From positions 62,001 to 126,000 of the forward strand of contig NZ_CP025013.1 of NCBI RefSeq assembly GCF_002953715.1: 64,000 bases of DNA. Reading direction: 5' to 3'. Below, piece after piece: positions 17,460-25,316 of this stretch. Both the position numbers and the translations under genes were made by a program. This DNA comes from Rhizobium leguminosarum. Lineage in GTDB: Bacteria > Pseudomonadota > Alphaproteobacteria > Rhizobiales > Rhizobiaceae. The notes beneath the pieces were generated by a model that was not told where the DNA came from, ran no database searches, and worked only from the letters and a program-made list of their open reading frames with translations. Numbering within the stretch: position 1 is the first letter of the stretch; the number at the start of each line of letters is the position of its first letter.

Positions 17460-18269
17460 CTAAAGATCGTGGGCCGCCAGAAAGGTAAGTGCGGCCGCGA
17501 TTATTCGGTCTCGATCCAAGTCAAGCTGCGACACATGGTAAGACTGCTCGAGCCAAAGAACTTCCTTGCTCGGGGCTCCACTGCGAGCCAAGATTTCGTC
17601 AGCGCTAGCCTTGGGCACAACGGGATCCAAAATGGATTGCACGACCAGCATTGGAGAGGTGACGAGCGGGAGCAATTCGCGCGCCAGACCGCACATCGAA
17701 TACAAGTCCGCGCCGCTCTTCTTGTATCTTTTAGGATAGCTTATCTCTTCGACCGGCTCACCGAAGAAGCTCGGAACGTTCCAGCCTTCCAGATAGGGAT
17801 CTGCTGAACTGGCGACTATCTCGCTTGCGAATGACGAATTGCCCATGAAAATGGGCGCGTTGATAGTGACCAGTCCGTCGATAAGCTGCGGAGAAGTCGC
17901 GGCAAGTTGGATAGCCAGCGCTCCGCCCATCGAGACACCCATCACGACAACGGACTGAAAATTGTCTCGCAGTGTTTTGGCAGCATCGCGCGCTGCCTCG
18001 TTCCACTCCACAGGCCCGACGGTCAACATCTCTAAGTTAGATGAACCATGTCCTGGCAAAGTCGGGGCGAGCACAGCATGCCCTGCCCCAGCAAGTCCCG
18101 ATGCCAGGAACCTGACACTCTCGGCACTGGCGGACCACCCGTGAAGCAATAGAAACGCGCTACCCGACGATCCTTCAATAAAATAAGGGGCTGCACCGGA
18201 AATAGTGACCATCTGCCCTTGCCGGGCAACGTAGTCCAACGGGTTCTGCAAATTTAAATGCTGATTCAT
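17460..18269 (-). CDS. Alpha/beta hydrolase (carboxylesterase Est30-like)
   Basis: 269 residues. LLLHGWSASAESVRF (41-55) is the oxyanion strand, GVSMGG puts the nucleophile at Ser113, and the acid and base are probably Asp215 (SILDPVVP) and His245 (QSYHVSQL). This matches the small carboxylesterase/Est30 group. No signal peptide is seen, so it acts in the cytoplasm. As first gene of a sugar-transport operon it may remove an acyl or lactone group from the imported compound (inference). The promoter region carries two AAGCGCTT operators shared with the divergent LacI gene. Confidence 0.82.
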   Translation of the reverse strand: MNQHLNLQNPLDYVARQGQMVTISGAAPYFIEGSSGSAFLLLHGWSASAESVRFLASGLAGAGHAVLAPTLPGHGSSNLEMLTVGPVEWNEAARDAAKTLRDNFQSVVVMGVSMGGALAIQLAATSPQLIDGLVTINAPIFMGNSSFASEIVASSADPYLEGWNVPSFFGEPVEEISYPKRYKKSGADLYSMCGLARELLPLVTSPMLVVQSILDPVVPKASADEILARSGAPSKEVLWLEQSYHVSQLDLDRDRIIAAALTFLAAHDL

Positions 18270-18348
18270 ATCGCGCTGGTCTGCAATGCCTGCAACGACC
18301 GCTGCAGGCGAGCCAGACCTCCTCCTCGTCCATCCTCCGAGCGCCAGT

Positions 18349-18384
18349 TAAAGCGCTTTACCTTCGTTTAATTGAAGCGCTTTA
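18349..18384. promoter_or_regulatory. Two LacI-type operators between divergent genes
   Basis: A perfect 12-bp palindrome TAAAGCGCTTTA (18349-18360) and a near copy TGAAGCGCTTTA (18373-18384) have centres 24 bp apart. The central CG and A-rich arms fit the LacI/GalR family operator. They lie between the esterase operon (start 18269, minus) and the lacI gene (start 18471, plus), so one repressor dimer pair could control both. The palindromes are seen directly; binding by the 18471 product is inferred from adjacency. Confidence 0.75.
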
Positions 18385-18470
18385 CCTTGCTTTGTCAAGA
18401 GGTGATTGCTACAGAAATTCACGACGCATTGTCGTTTGATGAAAGCTTGATCCGGGGATCGGAAAACAAA

Positions 18471-19457
18471 ATGGCTACGATGGATGACATTGCCGCTCGA
18501 GCAGGTGTATCCAGGGGGGCAGTCAGTCTTGCCCTCAGGCGCTCCCCCAAGATTTCAGCGAAAACGACAGAGCACATTTTCAAGGTTGCAAGTGAGATGG
18601 GTTATCGACCCAACCTCAATGCCAGTCGTCTGGCGGCAAAGGATTTCTCCACTTTCGGGCTTCTCGTTTCCGATCTTCATAACCCCATTATGGCGGACAT
18701 CTTGGATGGTTTCGTCATGACAGACGATGGGGACATACCGGATACCTACCTCGCCTCGGGCTTCAACTCGGCCAAAACAGAGCGTGCAATGATCGACTCG
18801 TTTCTTTCGCACAGGGTGAAAGGTGTGGTGCTTTTGGGGTCGTTGCTGCCCGACGACGAAATCCGGAAACTGGCCCAGCAATTGCCTACCGTAGCGGTGG
18901 GTCGCAGCATCGACAGTGTTGACTGTGTGCTTGTCGACGACGTTCTGGGGGGGCGATTGGCGGCAGACCATATCAAAAAGGCCAGACACACACATGTAGC
19001 GCATATCGATGGCGGCGATGGAGCGGGGGCGGCACCACGAAAAACGGCCTTTCTAAACGTCTTTGAATCCAACGATGCTGTCGATCTAACGATACTGAAA
19101 GGTGACTACACGCAGGAAGGCGGCTATCGGTGCGCACGCGTGCTTTTCTCGGGACCGCGGCCACCAAGCGCCATATTCGCCGCAAATGATCTAACCGCTC
19201 TCGGGGTGCTGGGCGCCGCCAGAGAATTTGGACTGATCGCTGGAAAGCATTTCGATCTTGTGGGTTTCGATGACATCACATTGGCGGCCTACGACTATAT
19301 CTCACTGACGACAATCTCTTACTCACGGGCCGACATGGGAAGGATAGCAAGAGAACTCGTACAGCGACGTTGTTCCGACGTTCATGCGCCTTTTCAAACT
19401 ATCGAATTGCCGCCCCAGCTGATAGTTCGGAAAACGTCAAATTCGTCACTGGATTGA
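18471..19457 (+). CDS. LacI-family transcriptional regulator
   Basis: 328 residues from ATG 18471 (MATMDDIAARAGVSRGAVSL), which places the LacI helix-turn-helix at the very N-terminus as usual; an upstream in-frame ATG at 18372 falls inside the operator region and is unlikely. The hinge helix YRPNLNASRLAAK follows, then the periplasmic-binding-like sensor with FAANDLTALGVLGAARE and LVGFDDITLAAY. It probably represses the divergent esterase/ABC operon through the AAGCGCTT sites and itself. The ligand should be the transported sugar or a product. Confidence 0.9.
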   Translation: MATMDDIAARAGVSRGAVSLALRRSPKISAKTTEHIFKVASEMGYRPNLNASRLAAKDFSTFGLLVSDLHNPIMADILDGFVMTDDGDIPDTYLASGFNSAKTERAMIDSFLSHRVKGVVLLGSLLPDDEIRKLAQQLPTVAVGRSIDSVDCVLVDDVLGGRLAADHIKKARHTHVAHIDGGDGAGAAPRKTAFLNVFESNDAVDLTILKGDYTQEGGYRCARVLFSGPRPPSAIFAANDLTALGVLGAAREFGLIAGKHFDLVGFDDITLAAYDYISLTTISYSRADMGRIARELVQRRCSDVHAPFQTIELPPQLIVRKTSNSSLD

Positions 19458-19748
19458 CTGCCGCGAGGGAAGCTGAAAGCAGCGTCACATTGAAGGAAGC
19501 TTCGTCGTCCTTCATTGGCTGGGACTGGAACAGGCATGCGTCTGGATCGATACCAGCGTCAATTAGGCCGCTAAAAGAGGGTCGTCCCTAGCAGAGGGGG
19601 CTCCAGCGTTAAGCCGTGCGCCAAAAGACGCTCTTGAAGGACCGCGAAACAATGCCGTGACGCGTGTCACAGAAAGCACACTGAAAACATATCGAATACC
19701 AGGTGCAACCGCGATGACTGCTTAGAATAGTCGATGGGTATCAAACGC

Positions 19749-20801
19749 TCACGCAGTCCCGCGCCGAACAGCCAACGGTGTTGTTCCGGTCCACCCCCGG
19801 AATGCTCTCACGAAAGAATTCCCATCCTCAAAACCGAGCAGCAAGGCTATTTCGGCGCTCGACATCATGGTCTTGCGCAAATAGTGCTCGGCCAATGAGG
19901 ACCGCACGTTATCCAGAGTCTGCTGAAAGAAAGTACCCTCCTCGTGCAGTCGGCGCTGAAGCGTACGGGTTCCAACCCCCATTCGCTTGCTGACAGACTG
20001 CATGGAAACTTCGCCCGCTGGCAGAGCTTCGATCAGGGCGCTTCTGACCCGCTCGACCATGCTTGCCGTCCGATCCAAATCCGCCAAGCGCTGGCGCAGC
20101 GAAGGTTCGAAAAACAGCCAGATCTTGTGGTTCTCGGTCAGAAATGGGCGTTCGACATCCGCCGTGTCAAACACGAGGGTACCAAGCACCATGTTCTCGA
20201 CGGGCACACCGAAGAACTCCCGGTACAAGCCGGCGTCCGTGTCCGGCACATCATCCGTGAGTGGCCAGCCGACTTTCAGCGGTTTCATGGCCGTGCGAGT
20301 TGCAAGACGTGCAAGCTGGACAAAGAAAACCAGCTTGAAGGCTGAAAAGACATTCGGCGGCGGCTTTGTCTGATCCAGAAAGTCGATGGTAAGAGTTGTC
20401 TGAACCGGAGTTCTGTCGAGCGTGATCACCATCGGAGCGATCAGCCGCACATACTTTCCAATGCGCTCTATGGCATTGCCCAAGTTGGCGCTGCACAAGG
20501 CGGCAAACAACTCGGGATCAAACCAATCGCTGGTCATGGCCTGCGCAATTCGCAGCGGCGCCGGCAACGCGGCGTCCAGCGATCGCGCCTCCGCCTCGAT
20601 CGCCTCCCATAGATGAAAAAACTCTAGCGACGTTAGACGAACCTGGTCGCGGGCGAACAGATCCCCTGGCAGCTCCGCGCGCCGCAATATCGGAGGAGCC
20701 GCCAAGCCTGCATCCTGCATCAGCAGTCGCCAGCCTGGCCAGACCGCATAGTCCAGAGCTGAAATGGATCGGCCAGCAGCCGGTGCGTGCGTCTTTGTCA
20801 T
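19749..20801 (-). CDS. AraC-family transcriptional regulator
   Basis: 350 residues. The N-terminal ~220 residues resemble the Arabinose_bd-type effector domain (PF12625) found in OruR/ArgR-like AraC regulators. The C-terminal DNA-binding part has MQSVSKRMGVGTRTLQRRLH and the second HTH MSSAEIALLLGFEDGNSFVR followed by AFRGWTGTTPLAVR. It is divergent from a short-chain dehydrogenase gene with a 221-bp gap, the usual arrangement for a local activator. Downstream it converges with lacI (291 bp gap, no gene recognised). Confidence 0.87.
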   Translation of the reverse strand: MTKTHAPAAGRSISALDYAVWPGWRLLMQDAGLAAPPILRRAELPGDLFARDQVRLTSLEFFHLWEAIEAEARSLDAALPAPLRIAQAMTSDWFDPELFAALCSANLGNAIERIGKYVRLIAPMVITLDRTPVQTTLTIDFLDQTKPPPNVFSAFKLVFFVQLARLATRTAMKPLKVGWPLTDDVPDTDAGLYREFFGVPVENMVLGTLVFDTADVERPFLTENHKIWLFFEPSLRQRLADLDRTASMVERVRSALIEALPAGEVSMQSVSKRMGVGTRTLQRRLHEEGTFFQQTLDNVRSSLAEHYLRKTMMSSAEIALLLGFEDGNSFVRAFRGWTGTTPLAVRRGTA

Positions 20802-21022
20802 ACCCGAATTTTAACGAGCAGATCATGCCAGCACAATCGCAGATGACGCCAATCTACACTGCTGGCTTAGTACCTAAAGATGCAGTTGAATATAGGACGC
20901 GCGCCCACGGATTGGCGTCTTTCGAATTTCCTTTGGCATGTTTCGCTAGTGAAAAGACGCCCCCTGCAAGGCATATTCCGCCTCACACAAAATCTCATCC
21001 GCAGCCACACGACGGAGTAGCC

Positions 21023-21829
21023 ATGACTAAGACAGTTCTCATCACTGGGGCATCATCGGGTTTCGGCCTCATGCTCGCCAAAAAGCTTTATAGCCAGGGT
21101 TTCAACGTGATCGGCACAAGCCGCGAGCCCGAGAAATACGCGGGCAAGTTTCCCTTCAAGCTTCTGCGCCTCGACATCGATGACGACGCGTCCATCCAGG
21201 CATTTCCGGTTGAACTGTTTCAACATGTCAAGCAGCTGGATGTCCTCGTCAACAATGCCGGCTACATGTTGACAGGTCTTGCCGAAGAAACACCGCTCGA
21301 CTTGGCCCGGAAGCAATTCGAGACCAATTTCTGGGGAACCGTGAAGGTCACGAATGCGATCCTGCCGCATTTTCGCAAGCAGCGCTTCGGCAAGATCATC
21401 ACCGTCAGCTCGATCGTTGCCCTGATCGGTCCACCCAATCTTTCCTTCTACACGGCCTCGAAGCACGCCATCGAAGGGTATTTCAAGTCGCTGCGTTTCG
21501 AGCTGAACGCATTCAACATCAAGGTCAGCATGGTCGAGCCGGTCTGGTTCAAGACCAATCTTGGCAGCAATGCTATCAAGGCAATTGCCGGAACTATCTC
21601 CGACTACAATACCTATCGCAAACAGGCCAATGCCGTGACGCAGAAAGGCATCGATGATGCTGAAAAGCCGGATGCCGTCGTCACGAAGATCGTGGATCTG
21701 ATCGCGGCGAAGGATCCGAAATTCAGCAACCCCGTCGGAAAGATGACCGGAATGTTCCTCTTCCTGCAGAGCTACGCGCCGAAAATGTTCGAGGGCTCGA
21801 TCCTGAAGAGCGTCTCCAAGGTAGCCTGA
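21023..21829 (+). CDS. Short-chain dehydrogenase/reductase (SDR)
   Basis: 268 residues from ATG 21023 after GGAGTAGCC; an upstream in-frame ATG (20783) would add 80 unconserved residues. Classical SDR motifs are TGASSGFG (8-15), NNAG (77-80), Ser130, and Tyr143/Lys147 in YTASKHA. It should oxidise or reduce an alcohol/carbonyl using NAD(P). The substrate cannot be read from sequence. It is probably regulated by the divergent AraC protein and followed by a truncated hydrolase and a YciI gene, so this may once have been a small detoxification operon. Confidence 0.87.
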   Translation: MTKTVLITGASSGFGLMLAKKLYSQGFNVIGTSREPEKYAGKFPFKLLRLDIDDDASIQAFPVELFQHVKQLDVLVNNAGYMLTGLAEETPLDLARKQFETNFWGTVKVTNAILPHFRKQRFGKIITVSSIVALIGPPNLSFYTASKHAIEGYFKSLRFELNAFNIKVSMVEPVWFKTNLGSNAIKAIAGTISDYNTYRKQANAVTQKGIDDAEKPDAVVTKIVDLIAAKDPKFSNPVGKMTGMFLFLQSYAPKMFEGSILKSVSKVA

Positions 21830-21870
21830 AGGCAGCGTACCGCCAGCAACCCAACCATGGGATCTCGAAA

Positions 21871-22224
21871 ATGAAAAACGATCTCTTACAGGACAGCTCT
21901 GGGCAGCCCAGAGGCAGTTCACGCCGCGACGCCTTGCGCGCAGGCGCTGCTGCCCTCACCGCCCTCTCCTTGTCTGGACTTGGCTTGCCCGCCGCCGCAC
22001 GGGCGAAATCGCAGCCCGCATCGGAGGCGGCCACTCAGTTCGTAGAGGTGGGTGGCCGCAAGCTCGCATACCGATCCGTCGGAAAGGGCAAGCCGATTGT
22101 CCTGGCACACCGCTTTCGCGGCGTTCTGGGTCTGTGGGATCCGGCATTCATTGATGCTCTGGCGTCTCAAGGCCGTCAGGTCGGGACCTTCGCAGCCTTC
22201 ATCAGGAATACCCACAAGGCCTGA
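21871..22224 (+). pseudogene. Truncated Tat-exported alpha/beta hydrolase
   Basis: The 117-codon frame starts well (Tat signal SSRRDALRAGAAALTALSLS, cleavage near AARA-K) and enters an alpha/beta hydrolase fold (FVEVGGRKLAYRSVGKGKPI, then HRFRGVLGLWDPAFIDALA). It stops after the first strands and oxyanion region. The nucleophile, acid and histidine of a normal ~300-residue hydrolase are missing and the sequence after ~22180 does not resume the fold in any frame that I can see. An internal deletion joined to the region before the YciI gene is likely. The usual HGGP/HGFRG-type loop reads HRFRG here. Confidence 0.7.
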
Positions 22225-22297
22225 AGCCGATGGGCACCGATTGAACACCAAGCAAAATCCGCCGATGCCAAAAGCGCGCGGATTATGGAGCAAGTCA

Positions 22298-22594
22298 ATG
22301 AAATGTTACCTTTGCAAATACATCCCGCCACGCGACGATTTCCTGGCGACGATGAGCGCCGACGAAAAGACATGGATGGCGCAGCACGGTGCCTTCCTCG
22401 ACGACTTGCTCGAAAAGGGAGTGATCGTTGCGCATGGCCCCGTCATGGATCCGGCAGGTGGCTATGGCGTCTCGCTTTACCGGATCGCCGATGATCAGGA
22501 CATCGCGACGATTACCGCGCGTGATCCCATCGTGGCGAATGGCGCCGGCCACTACGAGCATCACCCGATGCTGCACCTGAAGGCGCGCGACTGA
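22298..22594 (+). CDS. YciI-family protein
   Basis: 98 residues beginning MKCYLCKYIPPRDDF, with EKTWMAQHGAFLDDLLEKG, HGPVMDPAGGYGVSLYRI and the C-terminal HYEHHPMLHL, which match the YciI/YCII-related ferredoxin-like fold. Family members are small dimeric proteins with a conserved His-Asp pair and mostly unknown activity (dehalogenase- or muconolactone isomerase-like). GGAG lies 9 bp before the ATG. It lies downstream of the truncated hydrolase. Confidence 0.8.
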   Translation: MKCYLCKYIPPRDDFLATMSADEKTWMAQHGAFLDDLLEKGVIVAHGPVMDPAGGYGVSLYRIADDQDIATITARDPIVANGAGHYEHHPMLHLKARD

Positions 22595-22904
22595 CATCGG
22601 TAAGGTCGGCGAAAAGGAGCAGCAGGCTCCGCAGCCTCGGCAATCGAAATCGATCAGTGATGTCATGACCCGCTCCTATAACACAGCCTGTCAAGAGCAA
22701 AGCCGTTGGCTATCCGCTTCGCTTGGAGCGAGCGCATCTATCTTCATCAGGCTCCTCTGGTCGGCGATCAATTTCTCGAGGTGGCGCGTGCTATGATCGA
22801 ATCCTCCGCGCGGCACCAGGATCATCAGGCGCGCCTATGTGGTGCAAGCTGCACGCCAAGCATCCTCCGCCATCCTTGATCGTAGCGAAACGAGGCGGGA
22901 CGCA
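22595..22904. other. 310-bp stretch with no recognised gene
   Basis: Between the YciI stop and the end of the LacI gene on the other strand. No frame with a convincing domain or RBS was found. It contains several short stretches that read like coding debris (for example around 22770-22800), but no family could be named. Confidence 0.5.
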
Positions 22905-23960
22905 TTACTCGATATCCTTCAGCGCATCGAGTGGGCCGGTCAGCGCCGTGCGCGGTGGGACGAGGGTCGGCCGAACCTGATGCGTGATTGGCGGGCCGCG
23001 GTCCGCATCGAGGATCGCAAACCCCTTGGTGATCATCGCCTCGCTGTCCTGCCGGATCATGAAGACGGGGAAAGGCAGGAAGGAGCCGAAGGGATCGTAA
23101 TCGTAGCAGCCGACGATGATGTCGGCGAAGGTCTCATGCGGGTGCAGCGCGAGGAAGCGCATCAGCCCTTCGAGGTTGATCGAGGAATTGACGAAGAATG
23201 TGCGTGGCAGCTTTCCGTGGCCTTCGTAGAAGGCTTCGAAGGCGCGGGCCGTCATGGCAGGGGAATAGCCGGTCGGCTGGATGCAGACATCCGGATCCGC
23301 GCCCAGCAGTGCGCGCTTTACGTCGCGGAAACCGCGAATTCGCTCATGACTGGCATGGTCGTTACGGCCGCCGAACAGGTACAGATCGTCAGGCGAAAGC
23401 GGTCCATCTTCCTGCGCGCGTTCGATGATCGCCTGTGTCAGCATGCGCGCACCTTCATAATTGTCGCTGATGACCGACGGCGCCAGCGTGCCGGGCAGAT
23501 CGATGTTGACGTGTTTCAGCCCTGCCTTTTCGCAGACCTTGTGCACACCATCGGGATCGGTTGCGCCCGCGATGAAAAGTTCGTCGATCGAATAGGAGAT
23601 CAGTGTCTCGACGACCTGGCGCTCCTCGTCCGGATCGCGACAGGCGCTGACGACGAGGGGGCACTGGCCGCGGCTTCTGACTTGAGCCTCGAAAGATTGC
23701 GCCATGGAGGAGAAATAGCGGTTGTCGTGCACCGGCAGCAGAAGACCGACGAGGCCGGAGCGGGACGAACGCAGGCCGCGGGCCTGAAGGTTGGCCGTAT
23801 ATCCGTGCTCGTTCGCCAGGTTCTGAATGAGCTGGGCCGTCGCCTCCTTGATACGACGCTTCCGCCAGCTTCCGTTCAGCACGGCGCTTACCGTGGAAGC
23901 CGACGCACCCGATAGGATCGAGAGGTCGTAGATTGTCGCCTTCTTCTTGATGTCTGCCAT
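22905..23960 (-). CDS. LacI-family transcriptional regulator (intact copy of the duplicated gene)
   Basis: 351 residues from the ATG at 23960 (MADIKKKATIYDLSILSGAS), placing the HTH (SASTVSAVLNGSWRKRRI) at residues ~17-34. A periplasmic-binding-like sensor follows (SGLVGLLLPVHDNRYFSSMA; FVNSSINLEGLMRFL). It is divergent from a sugar-binding protein gene and its product most likely represses that operon through the TTGCAC...GTGCAA site. Its last ~88 codons exist as a broken copy at 13879-14144. A much longer in-frame extension upstream crosses the operator and is not used. Confidence 0.9.
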   Translation of the reverse strand: MADIKKKATIYDLSILSGASASTVSAVLNGSWRKRRIKEATAQLIQNLANEHGYTANLQARGLRSSRSGLVGLLLPVHDNRYFSSMAQSFEAQVRSRGQCPLVVSACRDPDEERQVVETLISYSIDELFIAGATDPDGVHKVCEKAGLKHVNIDLPGTLAPSVISDNYEGARMLTQAIIERAQEDGPLSPDDLYLFGGRNDHASHERIRGFRDVKRALLGADPDVCIQPTGYSPAMTARAFEAFYEGHGKLPRTFFVNSSINLEGLMRFLALHPHETFADIIVGCYDYDPFGSFLPFPVFMIRQDSEAMITKGFAILDADRGPPITHQVRPTLVPPRTALTGPLDALKDIE

Positions 23961-24034
23961 ATCTCGCCTTTTCCGCTGTCGTTCCCTTAGAAACAAACCC
24001 CTCTTGACGAAAGCCCCACCTTGATCGATAGTCA

Positions 24035-24077
24035 TTGCACCATCGATTGTGCAAAAAAGAAAGATCGATTGTGCAAA
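24035..24077. promoter_or_regulatory. LacI-type operator plus phased direct repeat
   Basis: TTGCACCATCGATTGTGCAA (24035-24054) is a 20-bp palindrome with a single mismatched pair and a central CG, the form expected of a LacI operator. The 14-mer ATCGATTGTGCAAA occurs at 24042-24055 and again at 24064-24077, exactly 22 bp (two helical turns) apart. It lies between the divergent lacI (23960) and binding-protein (24206) genes. The repeats are direct observations; assignment to the 22905 regulator is by position. Confidence 0.75.
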
Positions 24078-24205
24078 GATGGTTCGCCGGAGGAGGCGGG
24101 ACGGGAGGCAAGGGTATTCCCTCGCCGTGAAGCAACAAGGAACAACCTGCCGCAAAGCGGCCGGTGGTCGTCGTTCGCCATGAGCGACCTTGAGGAGGAG
24201 TGAAG

Positions 24206-25189
24206 ATGAGGAGACTTATCGTAGCGGCATTTGCCGCATCGCTGTCGCTTGCCGGGGCGGTGGTCGCGTTTGCGCAGGACGCGCCGAAGGTCGGCGTTGT
24301 CGTCAAGATCGGCGGCATTCCATGGTTCAACGCGATGGAGGCCGGCATCAAGGAACAGGGCAAGAAATTAGGCGTCGATGCCTTCATGATCGGCCCGACC
24401 AGCGCCGACCCTGCGCTGCAGGTGCGCGCCATCGAAGACCTGATCGCCCAGGGCGTCAAGGTTATCGGTGTGGTTCCGAACGATGCCAAGGTGCTCGAGC
24501 CCGTGCTCACCAAGGCGCAAGCCGCCGGCATCAAGGTCATTACGCATGAATCGCCCTCGCAGAAAGGCGCCGACTGGAATTTCGAACTCGCATCGTCGAC
24601 CGGTTTTGGTGAGGCGCATGGCAAGCTGCTCGCCGAAAAGATGGGCGGCAAGGGCGAATATGCCGTCTTTGTCGGCTCGCTGACCGTTCCGCTGCACAAT
24701 GCCTGGGCGGACGCCGCAATCGCCTATATCAAGGCGAATTACCCGGACATGAAACTCGTAGGCGACCGTTATGGCGTCGCAGAAGATGTCGACAAAAGCC
24801 GCTCGACGGCGCTTGATCTCATCGCTGCCCATCCGGATCTGAAAGGCTTCCTCGCCTTCGGCAGCCAAGGCCCGATCGGAGCCGGGCGCGCTGTCGAGGA
24901 ACGCCGCAAGACGGGCAAGATCTTCGTGCTCGGCCCGTTCTCGCCCGGCCAGGGCCAAAAGCTGATCAAATCAGGTGCGATATCGGGCGGCTTCATGTGG
25001 AATCCGAAACAGGCCGGCGAAGTCTTCGTCACGCTCGCCGATCGCCTGATCAAGGGCGAGAGCGTCAAGGAAGGTGATGACATTCCGGGTCTCGGCGTGA
25101 TCAAGCCCGTCGGCAACGACATCATCGTCGATCAACTGCTGCCGATCAACAGGGATACGGTCGACGACCTGGCCGCAATGGGCCTCTGA
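24206..25189 (+). CDS. Periplasmic sugar-binding protein (RhaS/LsrB-like)
   Basis: 327 residues from ATG 24206 behind GAGGAGGAG; a GTG two codons earlier overlaps the RBS. Residues 1-25 are a Sec signal ending VAFAQ-D. The mature sequence (KVGVVVKIGGIPWFNAMEAG, IGPTSADPALQVRAIEDLI, GSLTVPLHNAWADA) is of the Peripla_BP_4 class close to RhaS/LsrB. It feeds the ATPase and two permeases downstream. First gene of the operon under the LacI operator; followed by a strong hairpin. Confidence 0.9.
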   Translation: MRRLIVAAFAASLSLAGAVVAFAQDAPKVGVVVKIGGIPWFNAMEAGIKEQGKKLGVDAFMIGPTSADPALQVRAIEDLIAQGVKVIGVVPNDAKVLEPVLTKAQAAGIKVITHESPSQKGADWNFELASSTGFGEAHGKLLAEKMGGKGEYAVFVGSLTVPLHNAWADAAIAYIKANYPDMKLVGDRYGVAEDVDKSRSTALDLIAAHPDLKGFLAFGSQGPIGAGRAVEERRKTGKIFVLGPFSPGQGQKLIKSGAISGGFMWNPKQAGEVFVTLADRLIKGESVKEGDDIPGLGVIKPVGNDIIVDQLLPINRDTVDDLAAMGL

Positions 25190-25208
25190 AGAGGCCCCCT
25201 CCCCGGGT

Positions 25209-25238
25209 GTCGGGCCGGTCGACATGGACCGGCCCGAC
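25209..25238 (+). terminator. Intra-operon hairpin after the binding-protein gene
   Basis: A perfect 12-bp stem (GTCGGGCCGGTC / GACCGGCCCGAC) with loop GACATG begins 20 bp after the stop of the binding-protein gene. No U-run follows, so it is probably an mRNA-stabilising or partially terminating element that lowers expression of the ATPase and permeases. Position and role parallel the hairpin at 3099-3124. Confidence 0.6.
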
Positions 25239-25316
25239 GTTCGGGAAAAAGAGCGGTTATCCGGCCATGGCTGGACCATTGACCTTTCATGGCATTCGAC
25301 TGGACAGGCAACCGGC

